From the NCBI GenBank assembly GCA_040904745.1, contig JBBDSW010000080.1, positions 1 through 39,136 of the forward strand: a stretch of 39,136 bases of DNA. The letters run 5' to 3'. The notes beneath the pieces are model-generated. The model had not been told where the DNA came from. It saw only the letters and a program-made list of their open reading frames with translations, and ran no database searches. Position numbers and translations under genes: made by a program. Position 1 is the stretch's first letter, and the number at the start of each line of letters is the position of its first letter. This stretch comes from T1Sed10-7 sp040904745 (GTDB lineage: Bacteria > Actinomycetota > Nitriliruptoria > Nitriliruptorales > Nitriliruptoraceae). Positions 17,507 to 25,469 of the stretch are shown in pieces.

Positions 17507-17512
17507 AGGCTA
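17507..17512 (-). promoter_or_regulatory. candidate -10 box of ppc
   Basis: TAGCCT on the minus strand lies 44 bases before the ppc start codon. A palindrome, GGGGCGCCCC (17513-17522), directly abuts it on the upstream side and may be an operator. Confidence 0.35.
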
Positions 17513-17539
17513 GGGGCGCCCCCGTGGAGCCGCCTCGGA

Positions 17540-17575
17540 CCGACCGTCCCTGGCGGTCGGCCCCGGTGACCGGGG
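17540..17575 (+). other. two tandem hairpins in the ppc/DsbA-like divergent region
   Basis: CCGACCG/CGGTCGG (17540-17560, 7-base loop) is followed directly by CCCCGG/CCGGGG (17561-17575, 3-base loop). They end a few bases before the -10 box of the plus-strand cassette. They could be an operator pair or a transcription block between the divergent units. Confidence 0.45.
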
Positions 17576-17586
17576 CGGCGAGGAGG

Positions 17587-17592
17587 TAGCGT
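17587..17592 (+). promoter_or_regulatory. -10 box for the DsbA-like/HIRAN cassette, likely leaderless
   Basis: TAGCGT ends 7 bases before the GTG at 17600, which puts the expected transcription start at or next to the start codon. The GAGGAGG at 17580 overlaps the box and is an unusually long 13 bases from the GTG. Confidence 0.4.
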
Positions 17593-17599
17593 CGTCCGC

Positions 17600-18154
17600 G
17601 TGCTCGTCCTCCATCACGACATCACCTCACCGGCGGCCGCGGTCGCCGTGCTCCGGCTGCAGCGACTGGCCGATGAGGGGCTGCCGGTCGCCTTCTCGCC
17701 CCTCGACGTGCTCGGACTCGAGGTGGCCATCCCGCCGACGCTCGAGCTGCTCGATGGCCTGCGGCGCTGTACGGATGCTGCCGCCGAGCACGGCCTCGCG
17801 ATGCGCCGGCCGAGTCGGCAGCCACCGACGCTGCGTGCCCATGCCGTCGGGGGCGTGGCCGAGCGGCTCGGCCTCGGCTCGGCCTGGCGGTGGCGCTGTC
17901 TGCAGGGCTACTGGAGCGACGACCTGGACCTCAGCGACGACGCCGTGCTGGTCGCGCTCGGCGTTGCGACCGGACTCGATGAGGTCGATGTGCGCTCCGT
18001 CCTCGGGGACCGCGCGGCCCTGCAGGAGCTGCGGTCCCGGATGGCCAACCAGCGCCGGCGGGGCGTGGGCGGGGTCCCGGTGCTCGAGGTCGACGGCGTG
18101 TTCACGAGCGCGCACCTTGGGGACGAGGATCTCCGGCAGCTGGCGACCCTGTGA
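17600..18154 (+). CDS. DsbA-fold thioredoxin-like protein lacking the CxxC motif
   Basis: The 184-residue soluble protein resembles the DsbA/2-hydroxychromene-2-carboxylate isomerase group. It has a first strand ending in LHHDITSP, a helical insertion (about 65-150), and the cis-proline loop GVGGVPVLEVDGVF before the last strand. Where DsbA and FrnE have a CxxC, this protein has ITSP, so it cannot be a disulfide oxidoreductase. Isomerases and kappa-class transferases of this fold carry a serine before proline here, so a thiol-cofactor isomerase or transferase role is possible but unproven. It opens a three-gene cassette; its stop overlaps the next start (GTGA). Start GTG at 17600 is the first in frame after the -10 box. 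Confidence 0.75.
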   Translation: MLVLHHDITSPAAAVAVLRLQRLADEGLPVAFSPLDVLGLEVAIPPTLELLDGLRRCTDAAAEHGLAMRRPSRQPPTLRAHAVGGVAERLGLGSAWRWRCLQGYWSDDLDLSDDAVLVALGVATGLDEVDVRSVLGDRAALQELRSRMANQRRRGVGGVPVLEVDGVFTSAHLGDEDLRQLATL

Positions 18155-19098
18155 GCGCATCGCCGCGACCCGTGACCACCACGCCTGCGCAGGAGCGTCT
18201 CGTCGACGAGGTCTTCGCCTGGGGGCAGGAGCGCCCGCGGGTGTCGGTCGATGCGGTCGCGACCCTGCGTGCCACGTTGGATCGGGTCGTCGGGGCAGTG
18301 GTCGAGCGCGCTGCGGAGGCGGCCGGCAGCTACGACACGGGGGCTGCCACACCGGCCACGGTCGCGACCTTCACCGCGAGCATGCTGGCGTCGGAGGGTG
18401 CCCATTCTGCTGGCGAACCCTGGCGGCAGGACCGCACGACGGTACGTGGGCTGGCCCTCAAGCAGGCGTTCGCCCGCGACGTGGAGGCGGGGCACACCGA
18501 TCCACCGGGTGAGGTTGCGACCGCCGTGCTCACCTCGCTGGCGCGGGAGCGTCCCGGAGACCCGGCGTCGGCATCGCACTGGCTCAACACCCAGGGACGC
18601 GAGGTCCGCGGGTCCATCCGGGACGAGATCGCCTCCGTGCTCGCCGATATACGGTCGCTGTGGCCGCCCCTGCCGCGCGAGCAGCTCGACCTCGCGGTGG
18701 CACCGGTGCTCAGGATCCCCGTGGCCGATGGCCGCGTGATACTGACCGCCCGACCGGACCTCGTCCTCGACAGCAGGCACCGCGACGATCGTGCCCGAGC
18801 GCTGGTGCTGGTGACCCGGGCAGGGATGCCTCGCCCGGCTGCCGATCGCGCGCTCGCCCGCACCCACGCCCTCCTGGTGGCCCTGTGGTCCGGGCGGCTG
18901 CCGTTCCGATGGGGCAGCCTGCATCTGACCGACGGCCGGGTCGAGGTCGAGGATCTCGATGTCGAGGTGCTGAGAGCCGCGGCGGAGACCATCGGCGCTC
19001 GCATCGCCGCGTCATGCGAGGTGTCGGGGGGACCGGGCAGTACCGTCGGGGACCCGGGTGCGCGTGCCGATGAGGAGGAGCAGGGTGGCGGACGCTGA
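18151..19098 (+). CDS. protein of unknown function, possibly a degenerate PD-(D/E)XK nuclease-like fold
   Basis: I do not recognise a firm family. The 315-residue protein is predicted soluble, with a helical N-terminal half (about 1-165). The C-terminal half (about 180-290) reads DGRVILTARPDLVLD, then ARALVLVTRAG, then ARTHALLVALWSGRLPFRWG and VEVEDLDVEVLRAA. This order resembles RecB-type PD-(D/E)XK proteins, where GxxDLVLG, VDLKTG and a YALL helix follow each other. Here the aspartate of the first motif is kept, but the Asp-x-Lys pair is replaced by VTR, so catalysis would be lost. The call is an inference. The gene overlaps its upstream neighbour by 4 bases and the HIRAN gene by 14. Confidence 0.65.
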   Translation: MSASPRPVTTTPAQERLVDEVFAWGQERPRVSVDAVATLRATLDRVVGAVVERAAEAAGSYDTGAATPATVATFTASMLASEGAHSAGEPWRQDRTTVRGLALKQAFARDVEAGHTDPPGEVATAVLTSLARERPGDPASASHWLNTQGREVRGSIRDEIASVLADIRSLWPPLPREQLDLAVAPVLRIPVADGRVILTARPDLVLDSRHRDDRARALVLVTRAGMPRPAADRALARTHALLVALWSGRLPFRWGSLHLTDGRVEVEDLDVEVLRAAAETIGARIAASCEVSGGPGSTVGDPGARADEEEQGGGR

Positions 19099-19540
19099 GG
19101 GGACCGGCCGAGGGCCGGGCGACTCCCGTGCGCTGTCCTCCGCGCGCGCCTTCCGGACACCTCTACGGGGCCATGCCTTCGCCGGTCCGACTCCTGCTGA
19201 GGCGCTGGTCGCCGGGCGTGCGGTCACGTTGGTCCGGGAGCCGGGCAACCCCGCCGATCCGCACGCGGTGTCGGTGTGGTTGGGCGACGACGAGGGGCAG
19301 GCGTGGCGGATCGGCTACCTCGACCGCACCGTGGCTGCTCGTCTGGCGCCTCGTCTGGACGCCGGCGCCCGGGCGGAGGCGGTCCTGGATGGCTGGATCG
19401 AGGAGCCCGGTGGTCGGTGGGAGCGTCCGCTGATCCGGGTCGAGTTCGAGGCTGGCCATGCCGATGCCGATGAGCGGACCGTGCGAGCGGCCGTGTGGGG
19501 GCGTCCGCCGGGTGTGCGGCGCCGCGTGATCGAGCGCTGA
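19085..19540 (+). CDS. stand-alone HIRAN-domain protein
   Basis: The 151-residue protein is mostly one HIRAN domain (about 30-128). It has FRTPLRGHAFAG, LVREPGNPADPHAVSVWLG, WRIGYLDRTVAARLAPRLDAG and a final strand with RPLIRVEFE. In eukaryotic HLTF the HIRAN domain binds 3' ends of single-stranded DNA at stalled forks. In bacteria small stand-alone HIRAN proteins are common but largely unstudied. GTG at 19085 has GAGGAGGAG just before it and overlaps the previous gene by 14 bases, so I prefer it to the GTG at 19058. It closes the three-gene cassette, and a DNA-linked role for the set is inferred from this domain. Confidence 0.85.
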   Translation: MADAEGTGRGPGDSRALSSARAFRTPLRGHAFAGPTPAEALVAGRAVTLVREPGNPADPHAVSVWLGDDEGQAWRIGYLDRTVAARLAPRLDAGARAEAVLDGWIEEPGGRWERPLIRVEFEAGHADADERTVRAAVWGRPPGVRRRVIER

Positions 19541-19570
19541 CGCTCTGCCCGGCGACGCCCGTGGCTCTCG

Positions 19571-21394
19571 CTAGTCGTCCTCGTCGTCCGGCGGGCGCGT
19601 CCCTCGCTCCACGATCCGCGTCTGTGGGACGTAGGTGGTGGTGATCGTGCGTTCCTCGGTGCCGCCCTCGACCAGATCGATGGTACGGGTCACCTGGATC
19701 GTGAACCCGTTGCTGCCGGATTGCAGGACACGCGCCTGACCTTCCTCGAGCTCTGAGGTCGTGCGGTTCTCGGTCTCGAAGGTGCGCGGGCGGGTCCGGT
19801 CGCCATGACGTGCGGAGACCGCCTCGGCCCGGGGAACCCCGTAGAGGGTCACCGTCACCGAGGTCGCGGTGTGGGAGGTCTTGACGAGGACCGCGCCGGG
19901 TGTGTTGTTGGTGAACTTCACGTCGAGCTGGGGGTAGGACAGGGTTGCCTCACGCCCGATCGGGTACCGGCTGATGTACCACGAGTGCGCCTTCCACTGG
20001 TCCAGTTGGACGCCGGCGAAGAACGCGGCGTTGAACGTGGTCGTCCCGAACTGCGAGGTGCCGCCACCACAGGTGTCGACGAGTTCCCCCTGGATGATCG
20101 TGCCAGCTGGCTCGTAGCCCTTCTCGCAGGTGCGTGCACCGGAGATCTCGTTGATGGAGAACCGTTCCCCCGGGAGGACCAGGGCACCGTCGATCACATC
20201 GGCGAGGAGCTGGATGTTGTCGACGCGTGTCTGGCCGGCCTGGTGGTAGGTGGTGAAGGTCCCGATCGCGTGGGTCGGACGTAGCTCCTCGGCGTCCTCG
20301 TTGGAGAACTCCGCGTGCACCTCGGCCATGCGGAGTTCGGCTTCACGGTTGGCGTCGCGGACGAGCCCTGTGAGCTGTTCCGCAGCCATCTCCGGGTCGA
20401 ACTCGCGTCCGACACGACCGGCCACCACCTCCACGCTGGCGGAGACGGGGCGGTAGGTCGCATCGTTCTGCGCGTCGAAGCGTGCCGGCGGGGTACGGCT
20501 GGCCGAGTACGCGGCCGGCGTGGGGTCGACATCGAACCGCCCGGAGGCGACCTCGCCGATGGTCTCGTCGACACGTTCGGGGGTGACCTCGAGCTCGAGG
20601 TCGATGTTGCCGGGGGTGGTCCCCACCTCGACCACCTCGATGAGTCCGGCGAGGTCTGCGGGTGCCAGCTCGAGTTCCTCGTCGCCAGAGCGCAGCAGGA
20701 GCGGTTCGGCCAGGGCCTGCCGGGCCTGCTCGGCGGTCGCTTCGATGACCGGCGTCGGGATCGGCTGGAGGGTGGTCTCGGCGGGTAGCTCGTAGCGGTC
20801 GCTGCCCTGGCTCAGCAGCGAACCGCGGGCGAGCTCGAGCATCTCCTCGCGATCGACCGTGACGCGACCCTGCGACGGCTCCTGGACCACCGAGACCGGG
20901 TCGACCTCGATCGTGACGCCGCCGCGGAGCTCCTCCTGGTCGAGCTCGTCGGCCAGGTCGTCCACCCAGCCCTGCAACGCGGTCGCGTCGGGGCTCTCGA
21001 CCAGCTCGTATGTCGCGGGGGTCCGGTAGGCGCGCACGCGTTCGACGAGGTCGCTGAAGAGGCTCTCGCGCCCACGGGACAGGACGGCCTCGACCGAGGC
21101 GTCCACATCGATCCGGTAGCCGACCTCGCGGGGTTCGAGGCCGTACTCCTCGTCATCGAACGAGAAGGTCACCGTGTCGGTCTCACGACGGGTGACCTCC
21201 GGCTCCACCTCCTCGCGGACCTGTGCCTCGTCCATCCCGCCGACCTCGATGCCGGCCAGGGTCGTGTTCGGCAGTACCTCGCCGGCCTGCACGATCCAGA
21301 GCGTGGCGAACGCGACCACGGTGAGCGCGAGAAGCCCGCCGACGATCGCGAGGATCGGGCGGGCGTTGTGGCGCACGAAGGAGCGAAGCGGCAT
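19571..21394 (-). CDS. VanW-family cell-wall protein with G5 domain
   Basis: The 607-residue protein has an N-terminal membrane anchor (about 13-36) and should face outward. Next come two repeats like the YoaR-type putative peptidoglycan-binding domain (about 45-300), a VanW domain (about 370-510) with GTFTTYH, LPGERFSINE and GGGTSQFGTTTFNAAFFAG, and a C-terminal G5 domain (about 540-595) containing TIQVTRTIDLVEGG. VanW function is unknown, but the architecture points to binding or processing of peptidoglycan or another surface polymer. ATG at 21394 directly precedes the positively charged stretch before the anchor, which supports this start. It is divergent from the M23 endopeptidase gene. 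Confidence 0.9.
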   Translation of the reverse strand: MPLRSFVRHNARPILAIVGGLLALTVVAFATLWIVQAGEVLPNTTLAGIEVGGMDEAQVREEVEPEVTRRETDTVTFSFDDEEYGLEPREVGYRIDVDASVEAVLSRGRESLFSDLVERVRAYRTPATYELVESPDATALQGWVDDLADELDQEELRGGVTIEVDPVSVVQEPSQGRVTVDREEMLELARGSLLSQGSDRYELPAETTLQPIPTPVIEATAEQARQALAEPLLLRSGDEELELAPADLAGLIEVVEVGTTPGNIDLELEVTPERVDETIGEVASGRFDVDPTPAAYSASRTPPARFDAQNDATYRPVSASVEVVAGRVGREFDPEMAAEQLTGLVRDANREAELRMAEVHAEFSNEDAEELRPTHAIGTFTTYHQAGQTRVDNIQLLADVIDGALVLPGERFSINEISGARTCEKGYEPAGTIIQGELVDTCGGGTSQFGTTTFNAAFFAGVQLDQWKAHSWYISRYPIGREATLSYPQLDVKFTNNTPGAVLVKTSHTATSVTVTLYGVPRAEAVSARHGDRTRPRTFETENRTTSELEEGQARVLQSGSNGFTIQVTRTIDLVEGGTEERTITTTYVPQTRIVERGTRPPDDEDD

Positions 21395-21442
21395 GGACGT
21401 GGACCCCCGAAGGTGCGGTCCCGGCATCTGGACCGACCGCAG

Positions 21443-21448
21443 AGCGTA
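21443..21448 (-). promoter_or_regulatory. candidate -10 box of the VanW-family gene
   Basis: TACGCT on the minus strand lies 48 bases before the start codon, within the 198-base region shared with the divergent M23 gene. Confidence 0.3.
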
Positions 21449-21541
21449 CCAACGCATCCGCGCGGGCCTCGTGAGGGCGGGTGGGTCGGGGGAGCGGGCC
21501 GGCTGGACGATCGTCCGTCGTCGCGGTGCCGTGCCCGGCGC

Positions 21542-21547
21542 TACCGT
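21542..21547 (+). promoter_or_regulatory. candidate -10 box of the M23 endopeptidase gene
   Basis: TACCGT lies 45 bases before the ATG. Confidence 0.3.
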
Positions 21548-21592
21548 GCGGGGTGTCCGAACGGGGATCGAGAGCGAGTCGGCGAGGTAGCC

Positions 21593-22774
21593 ATGTTCGG
21601 TCGTGTCCGGTGGTCGCTGGCGGTTGCTGGACTCCTGGTGCTCGCGTTGACACCGGTGATCGCGAGCGCACAGACGGATGCGGAGCGGCAGCTCTCCGAA
21701 GCCCGTGCCGCCCTCGAGCGGATCGCGGACGAGCTCAGCGCCGCAGAGGACGAGGTCACCGGCGCGGAAGGCCAGCTCGCCGACGCGGAGGAGCGCCTCG
21801 CGGAGATCGAGGCCATCGTCAACCAGGTGGCGGCTGACGTGGAACGTCAGCGCGTGATCGTCCGTGATGCGGAACGCCGGCTGGCGGACATCGAGGCGGA
21901 GGAGGCAGCGCTGCAGGAGGCCTTCGGGGACCGGATCGCGCGGCTGTTCAAGGAGGGGCCCGATCTCACCTTCGAAGCGCTCCTCAACTCCGAGGGTGCC
22001 GATGAGTTGATCGCCCGTACCGAGCTCCTCGATCGGATCGTCGAAGGCGACCAGGTCGACCTGGAACGGCTCGACGCCATCCGGATCACCGCCGATGCGC
22101 AACGCCAGGTCGTGGCCGAGGAGGAGCAGCGGCTCGCCGAGGATCTCGCCGAGCAGGAAGCCGTCCTCGCCGAGGCTGAGGAGCTGCGTAACTCGCGTGC
22201 CCTGGCGGCCGAAGATGCACGCCAGCGCGCCCGGGAGATCGAAGAGGAACACGACGAGCTCGCAGACGAGGAGGCCGAGCTCGAGGCGCTGATCGAGCGC
22301 CAGCAGGAGGGGCAGCGCCGCAAGGAGGCCGCTGAGCGACGCCGCTCGCAACGGTCCCAGGCGACCTCATCGGCGCCGGCGCCGCGGGCGAGCAGCGGTG
22401 GGTACGCCTGGCCGATGTGCGCGCCGACCACGTCCGAGTACGGCCCCCGTTGGGGACGGATGCACCGCGGACTCGACCTCGGCGCCGGGACGGGCACCCC
22501 GATCCGCGCTGCGAAGGCCGGGAGGGTGATCTACGCCAACTGGCAGGGTGGGTACGGACGCTTGACGTTGATCGACCACGGTGACGGGGTCGTCACGGCC
22601 TACGCGCATCAGAGCCGGTTCGCGGTCGGAGCGGGGAGCGGCGTGTCCCAGGGCCAGGTCATCGGCTACGTCGGCACCAGTGGCAACGTGACCGGCGCGC
22701 ACCTGCACTTCGAGACGCGCGTGGGCGGGACCGCGGTCAACCCGCGTCAGTACCTGTCGGGATCGCCCTGCTGA
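21593..22774 (+). CDS. secreted coiled-coil M23 (LytM) metallopeptidase
   Basis: The 393-residue protein has a signal peptide (cleavage probably after AQ near residue 25). A long charged coiled coil (about 27-255) rich in Glu, Ala and Arg follows, interrupted near residue 130 by FKEGPDLTFEALLNSE. A C-terminal M23 domain follows (about 275-393). Zinc-site motifs are MHRGLDLGAGTG and HLHFE, with YAHQS between them. The layout matches EnvC/NlpD-like murein hydrolases and their actinobacterial relatives. It should cut or regulate cutting of peptidoglycan cross-links during division or growth. All zinc ligands appear present, so it is probably an active enzyme and not a degenerate activator. ATG at 21593 follows GAGGT. 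Confidence 0.92.
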   Translation: MFGRVRWSLAVAGLLVLALTPVIASAQTDAERQLSEARAALERIADELSAAEDEVTGAEGQLADAEERLAEIEAIVNQVAADVERQRVIVRDAERRLADIEAEEAALQEAFGDRIARLFKEGPDLTFEALLNSEGADELIARTELLDRIVEGDQVDLERLDAIRITADAQRQVVAEEEQRLAEDLAEQEAVLAEAEELRNSRALAAEDARQRAREIEEEHDELADEEAELEALIERQQEGQRRKEAAERRRSQRSQATSSAPAPRASSGGYAWPMCAPTTSEYGPRWGRMHRGLDLGAGTGTPIRAAKAGRVIYANWQGGYGRLTLIDHGDGVVTAYAHQSRFAVGAGSGVSQGQVIGYVGTSGNVTGAHLHFETRVGGTAVNPRQYLSGSPC

Positions 22775-22867
22775 AGGACCCCGCTGGGGCGACGGTCGCC
22801 CGGGTCGGGGAGCCTTCCGGCGGCGACGAGCGGTCCGCCGGCCAGCGACGGCGGACCAACGGGCGCG

Positions 22868-22873
22868 TAGGAT
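22868..22873 (+). promoter_or_regulatory. -10 box of the anti-sigma-like gene, likely leaderless
   Basis: TAGGAT ends 10 bases before the ATG at 22884, and no Shine-Dalgarno sequence lies between them. Transcription should start at or next to the start codon. Confidence 0.4.
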
Positions 22874-22883
22874 CGAACCCATC

Positions 22884-23633
22884 ATGGGGGTTCCACACGA
22901 ACGGTACGAGGAACTGGCGGTCGGGCACGTGCTCGGCGGTCTGAGTTCCGAGGAGTCCGCGGAACTCCGGGAGCACCTCCACAGCTGCCGGGTCTGCCGG
23001 TCGCGGGTCGCGGAGCTCCGGGGGATCGCCGATGATCTCGCCGCGGCTGCGCGTGAGGAGCGGGCACGCGTGCCCGTTCGCACGGAGGAACCGCAGGCCG
23101 TGGCGGACGAGGATCATCCGGTGCCCTCCGCGGACGGGCCAGGGCTCGGTTCGCTGATCCGGCGCGGACACCTGATCGCGGCCATCCTGCTCACGGTCGC
23201 GGTCGCGTTCGCCCTCGCGTTCTGGAACCTCCACCTCCGCACCGCCGTCGACGTCTACGACGAGGTCGTCGCGAACCAGTCCGACGCGCTCTCGCGTCTG
23301 GCCGACGGCGTGGAGCTCGAGCCGGACCTCGCCAGCGGTATCTCGGGCCGCGTCGTCACCGACGGTGAGTACGTGACCCTGACCTTGAGTGGGGTGCCGG
23401 AGCTCGAGGAAGGCGAAGGCCTCTACGCCTGGTTCCGTGATGCCAGCTGTCCACGGGAGCCGCCCCCGACGCTGCTGGCCGGACCTGGGGAACCGCGCGA
23501 CGGCACCCTGGCCAGCTCCCTGGAGATCAACGACGCCTGCCGGCTGATCATCACGCGGGAGGGGGTCATCCAGCCGACGGAACCCCGGGGTGCGCGCCTC
23601 GTGGAGGTCGCGCTCGTCCCGGATGGCCGGTGA
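22884..23633 (+). CDS. zinc-binding anti-sigma factor-like membrane protein (RskA type)
   Basis: The 249-residue protein has an N-terminal anti-sigma domain with the zinc motif His31-x3-Cys35-x2-Cys38 (HLHSCRVC). An acidic linker, one membrane segment (about 94-113) and an outer RskA-like domain (about 130-249) containing YVTLTLSGVPELEEGEGLYA follow. Such proteins hold an ECF sigma factor at the membrane until a signal triggers proteolysis. Usually the sigma gene lies directly upstream in the same operon, but here the upstream neighbour is the M23 endopeptidase, and no sigma factor gene is visible in the window. It is thus an orphan whose partner is encoded elsewhere, or a sensor with another role. 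ATG at 22884 appears leaderless. Confidence 0.85.
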   Translation: MGVPHERYEELAVGHVLGGLSSEESAELREHLHSCRVCRSRVAELRGIADDLAAAAREERARVPVRTEEPQAVADEDHPVPSADGPGLGSLIRRGHLIAAILLTVAVAFALAFWNLHLRTAVDVYDEVVANQSDALSRLADGVELEPDLASGISGRVVTDGEYVTLTLSGVPELEEGEGLYAWFRDASCPREPPPTLLAGPGEPRDGTLASSLEINDACRLIITREGVIQPTEPRGARLVEVALVPDGR

Positions 23634-23636
23634 AGC

Positions 23637-24305
23637 TCAGCCGTCCCGGTCCTCGGGGTCCTCGTCGAAGTAGTCCAGCTGGTCGATGGGCATCACCACG
23701 GCGGAAAGCACGTTGGTGAGGTGGGCGACCACGCGTTTCAGGTAGCGCGCGGCGAGTGCGCGTCCGACGGCATGCGGTCGGTCGTCCTCGCCCCGGACCA
23801 GCCCCGAGACCGCGTCGTCGAAACGATCGAGCAACTCGTCGCCGCGCGCGAGTAGCTCCCGCGCCCGGTCGTCGTCCCGGGTGCCGAACACCTCGGCGGT
23901 CTCCTCGATCATGTCGGCGACCTCGGTGCGCAGATCGTGCCAGGCCGGGAACGCGGACAGGTCGACCCCGTCCCGCGCGAGGTCTCTGAGGTTCTTGCCG
24001 TAGTCGCCGATGCGCTCGATGTCCTTCACCACGGACATGTAGACCAGGAGGGCGGGTGTATCGATGGCACCTACCACGCTGGCGTGGATCACCAGATCAC
24101 GCCGGATCTCGCGTTCGCCCTCGTTGACGCGCTGGTCGGTCACCTTGATCTCACGGCGCACGCCCTTCCAGTCGACGCCATCGAGGAGCGTCGACATGGC
24201 GAGCTCGAACACGATCTTGTCATCTGCCAGCATGCGCTGGATCGTCGCCTCGATGTTGTCGAGCCGGTCGTCGCTCGATGAACTGCGTTTGAAGCCGAAC
24301 GCCAT
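23637..24305 (-). CDS. PhoU-like domain protein
   Basis: The 222-residue protein has the all-helical PhoU fold with an acidic metal-binding helix pattern (VYMSVVKDIERIGDYGKNLRDLA, residues about 90-112). It also has NEGEREIRRDLVIHA and a second half that ends with RYLKRVVAHLTNVLSAVV. Members encoded next to Na/Pi cotransporters probably restrain phosphate uptake or report on it, analogous to PhoU with PstSCAB. The gene follows the transporter after 18 bases and is probably co-transcribed. The C-terminus is acidic. It stops 3 bases after the convergent anti-sigma-like gene ends. Confidence 0.88.
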   Translation of the reverse strand: MAFGFKRSSSSDDRLDNIEATIQRMLADDKIVFELAMSTLLDGVDWKGVRREIKVTDQRVNEGEREIRRDLVIHASVVGAIDTPALLVYMSVVKDIERIGDYGKNLRDLARDGVDLSAFPAWHDLRTEVADMIEETAEVFGTRDDDRARELLARGDELLDRFDDAVSGLVRGEDDRPHAVGRALAARYLKRVVAHLTNVLSAVVMPIDQLDYFDEDPEDRDG

Positions 24306-24323
24306 GGGGATCCTCCGGGTCGG

Positions 24324-25469
24324 TCAGTCGAGTAGGAACACGCCGGCGAGGGGGATGACGATGAACAGTCCGATGACGTACACGAACACGATCCACCGGC
24401 GGGCGATGGCCTGCGTGGCCAGCCACCCCGCGGCTCCTACGGGGAGCATCCTCACACGGGGGACCGGGTAGAGCAGCACGATCGCGGTCAGGTTGAACAG
24501 GGTATGCACCAGCGCGATCGTGAGCCCTTCCGGCCGGAGCACCGCGAGCGAGGCCAGCAACCCGGTGATCGTCGTGCCGAGGTTCGCCCCGAGCGTGATG
24601 GGGTAGGCGTTCGGGACCGTCAGGATGCCTGCTGCGACCAGGGGGACCAGGATCGAGGTGGTGATGCTCGAGGACTGCACCGCCACGGTCACCAGGATCC
24701 CGACGAGGATCCCGATCATGCCCCCGCCCTTCCCGATGACCCGGTTCATGGCCCGTTCGACGCTCCCGGCGACCAACTGCCGCATGTTCTTGGTGATCAT
24801 CCGCAGCGCCAGGAAGATCAGTCCGAGGCCGAACGCGAGCGAGAACAGGCCGAGGACGAGGCCCGTGTCGCTGATGCTCGTGAGGAACGACTCGATCCAA
24901 GTGACCGGAACCTTGACCGCGGTGCGGATCGGGCTCTGACCGATCTCGGATACCTCGGTGCCCCGCAGGTGCCCGGTGAGCCACGCGGCGCTGCGCTCCA
25001 GCACGTGTGTGAGCAGCTCGAGGGGCAGCAGGATCGCGATCGCGAACACGTTGAAGAAGTCATGCATGGTCGCGCCGGCGAATGCGAGTCGGAACTCCCG
25101 CGGACGCCGCATGCTGCCGAGCGCCGCCAGCGTGTTGGTGACGGTCGTCCCGATGTTCGCTCCCATGATCATCGGCACCGCGAGACCGAGAGGGACGGTC
25201 CCGGCGCCGACCATGGCCACGATGGTCGCTGTAGACACCGACGAGGACTGCACGAGCACGGTGAACAGGATGCCGGCGAACAACCCGGAGAGGGGATGAG
25301 CTACCTGCTCGAGCAGCCCGTCGGTGAAGTCCTGCCCGAACGCGGCGATGCCGACCTCGAGGAGGGCGACGCCCACCAGGAACGCGTAGAGCAACCCGAC
25401 GACGAGTAGCGCCCGCAGCGGGGTGGGAAGTGGACGAACCCGCAACCAACCCGGCACTGCTGCGCTCAC
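24324..25469 (-). CDS. Na/Pi cotransporter family protein (PF02690)
   Basis: The 381-residue membrane protein has two homologous halves, each with the SLC34/NptA signature. The first half shows VQSSSVSTATI and MGANIGTTVTN; the second shows VQSSSITTSI and LGANLGTTITG. About nine membrane segments are visible. It should move phosphate with sodium, or act as an exporter as for E. coli YjbB; direction cannot be told. I chose GTG at 25469 because GGAG lies 6 bases upstream; ATG at 25529 is in frame but has no ribosome site and adds a charged stretch with no family match. It forms an operon with the PhoU-like gene. No convincing Pho box was found. Confidence 0.88.
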   Translation of the reverse strand: MSAAVPGWLRVRPLPTPLRALLVVGLLYAFLVGVALLEVGIAAFGQDFTDGLLEQVAHPLSGLFAGILFTVLVQSSSVSTATIVAMVGAGTVPLGLAVPMIMGANIGTTVTNTLAALGSMRRPREFRLAFAGATMHDFFNVFAIAILLPLELLTHVLERSAAWLTGHLRGTEVSEIGQSPIRTAVKVPVTWIESFLTSISDTGLVLGLFSLAFGLGLIFLALRMITKNMRQLVAGSVERAMNRVIGKGGGMIGILVGILVTVAVQSSSITTSILVPLVAAGILTVPNAYPITLGANLGTTITGLLASLAVLRPEGLTIALVHTLFNLTAIVLLYPVPRVRMLPVGAAGWLATQAIARRWIVFVYVIGLFIVIPLAGVFLLD

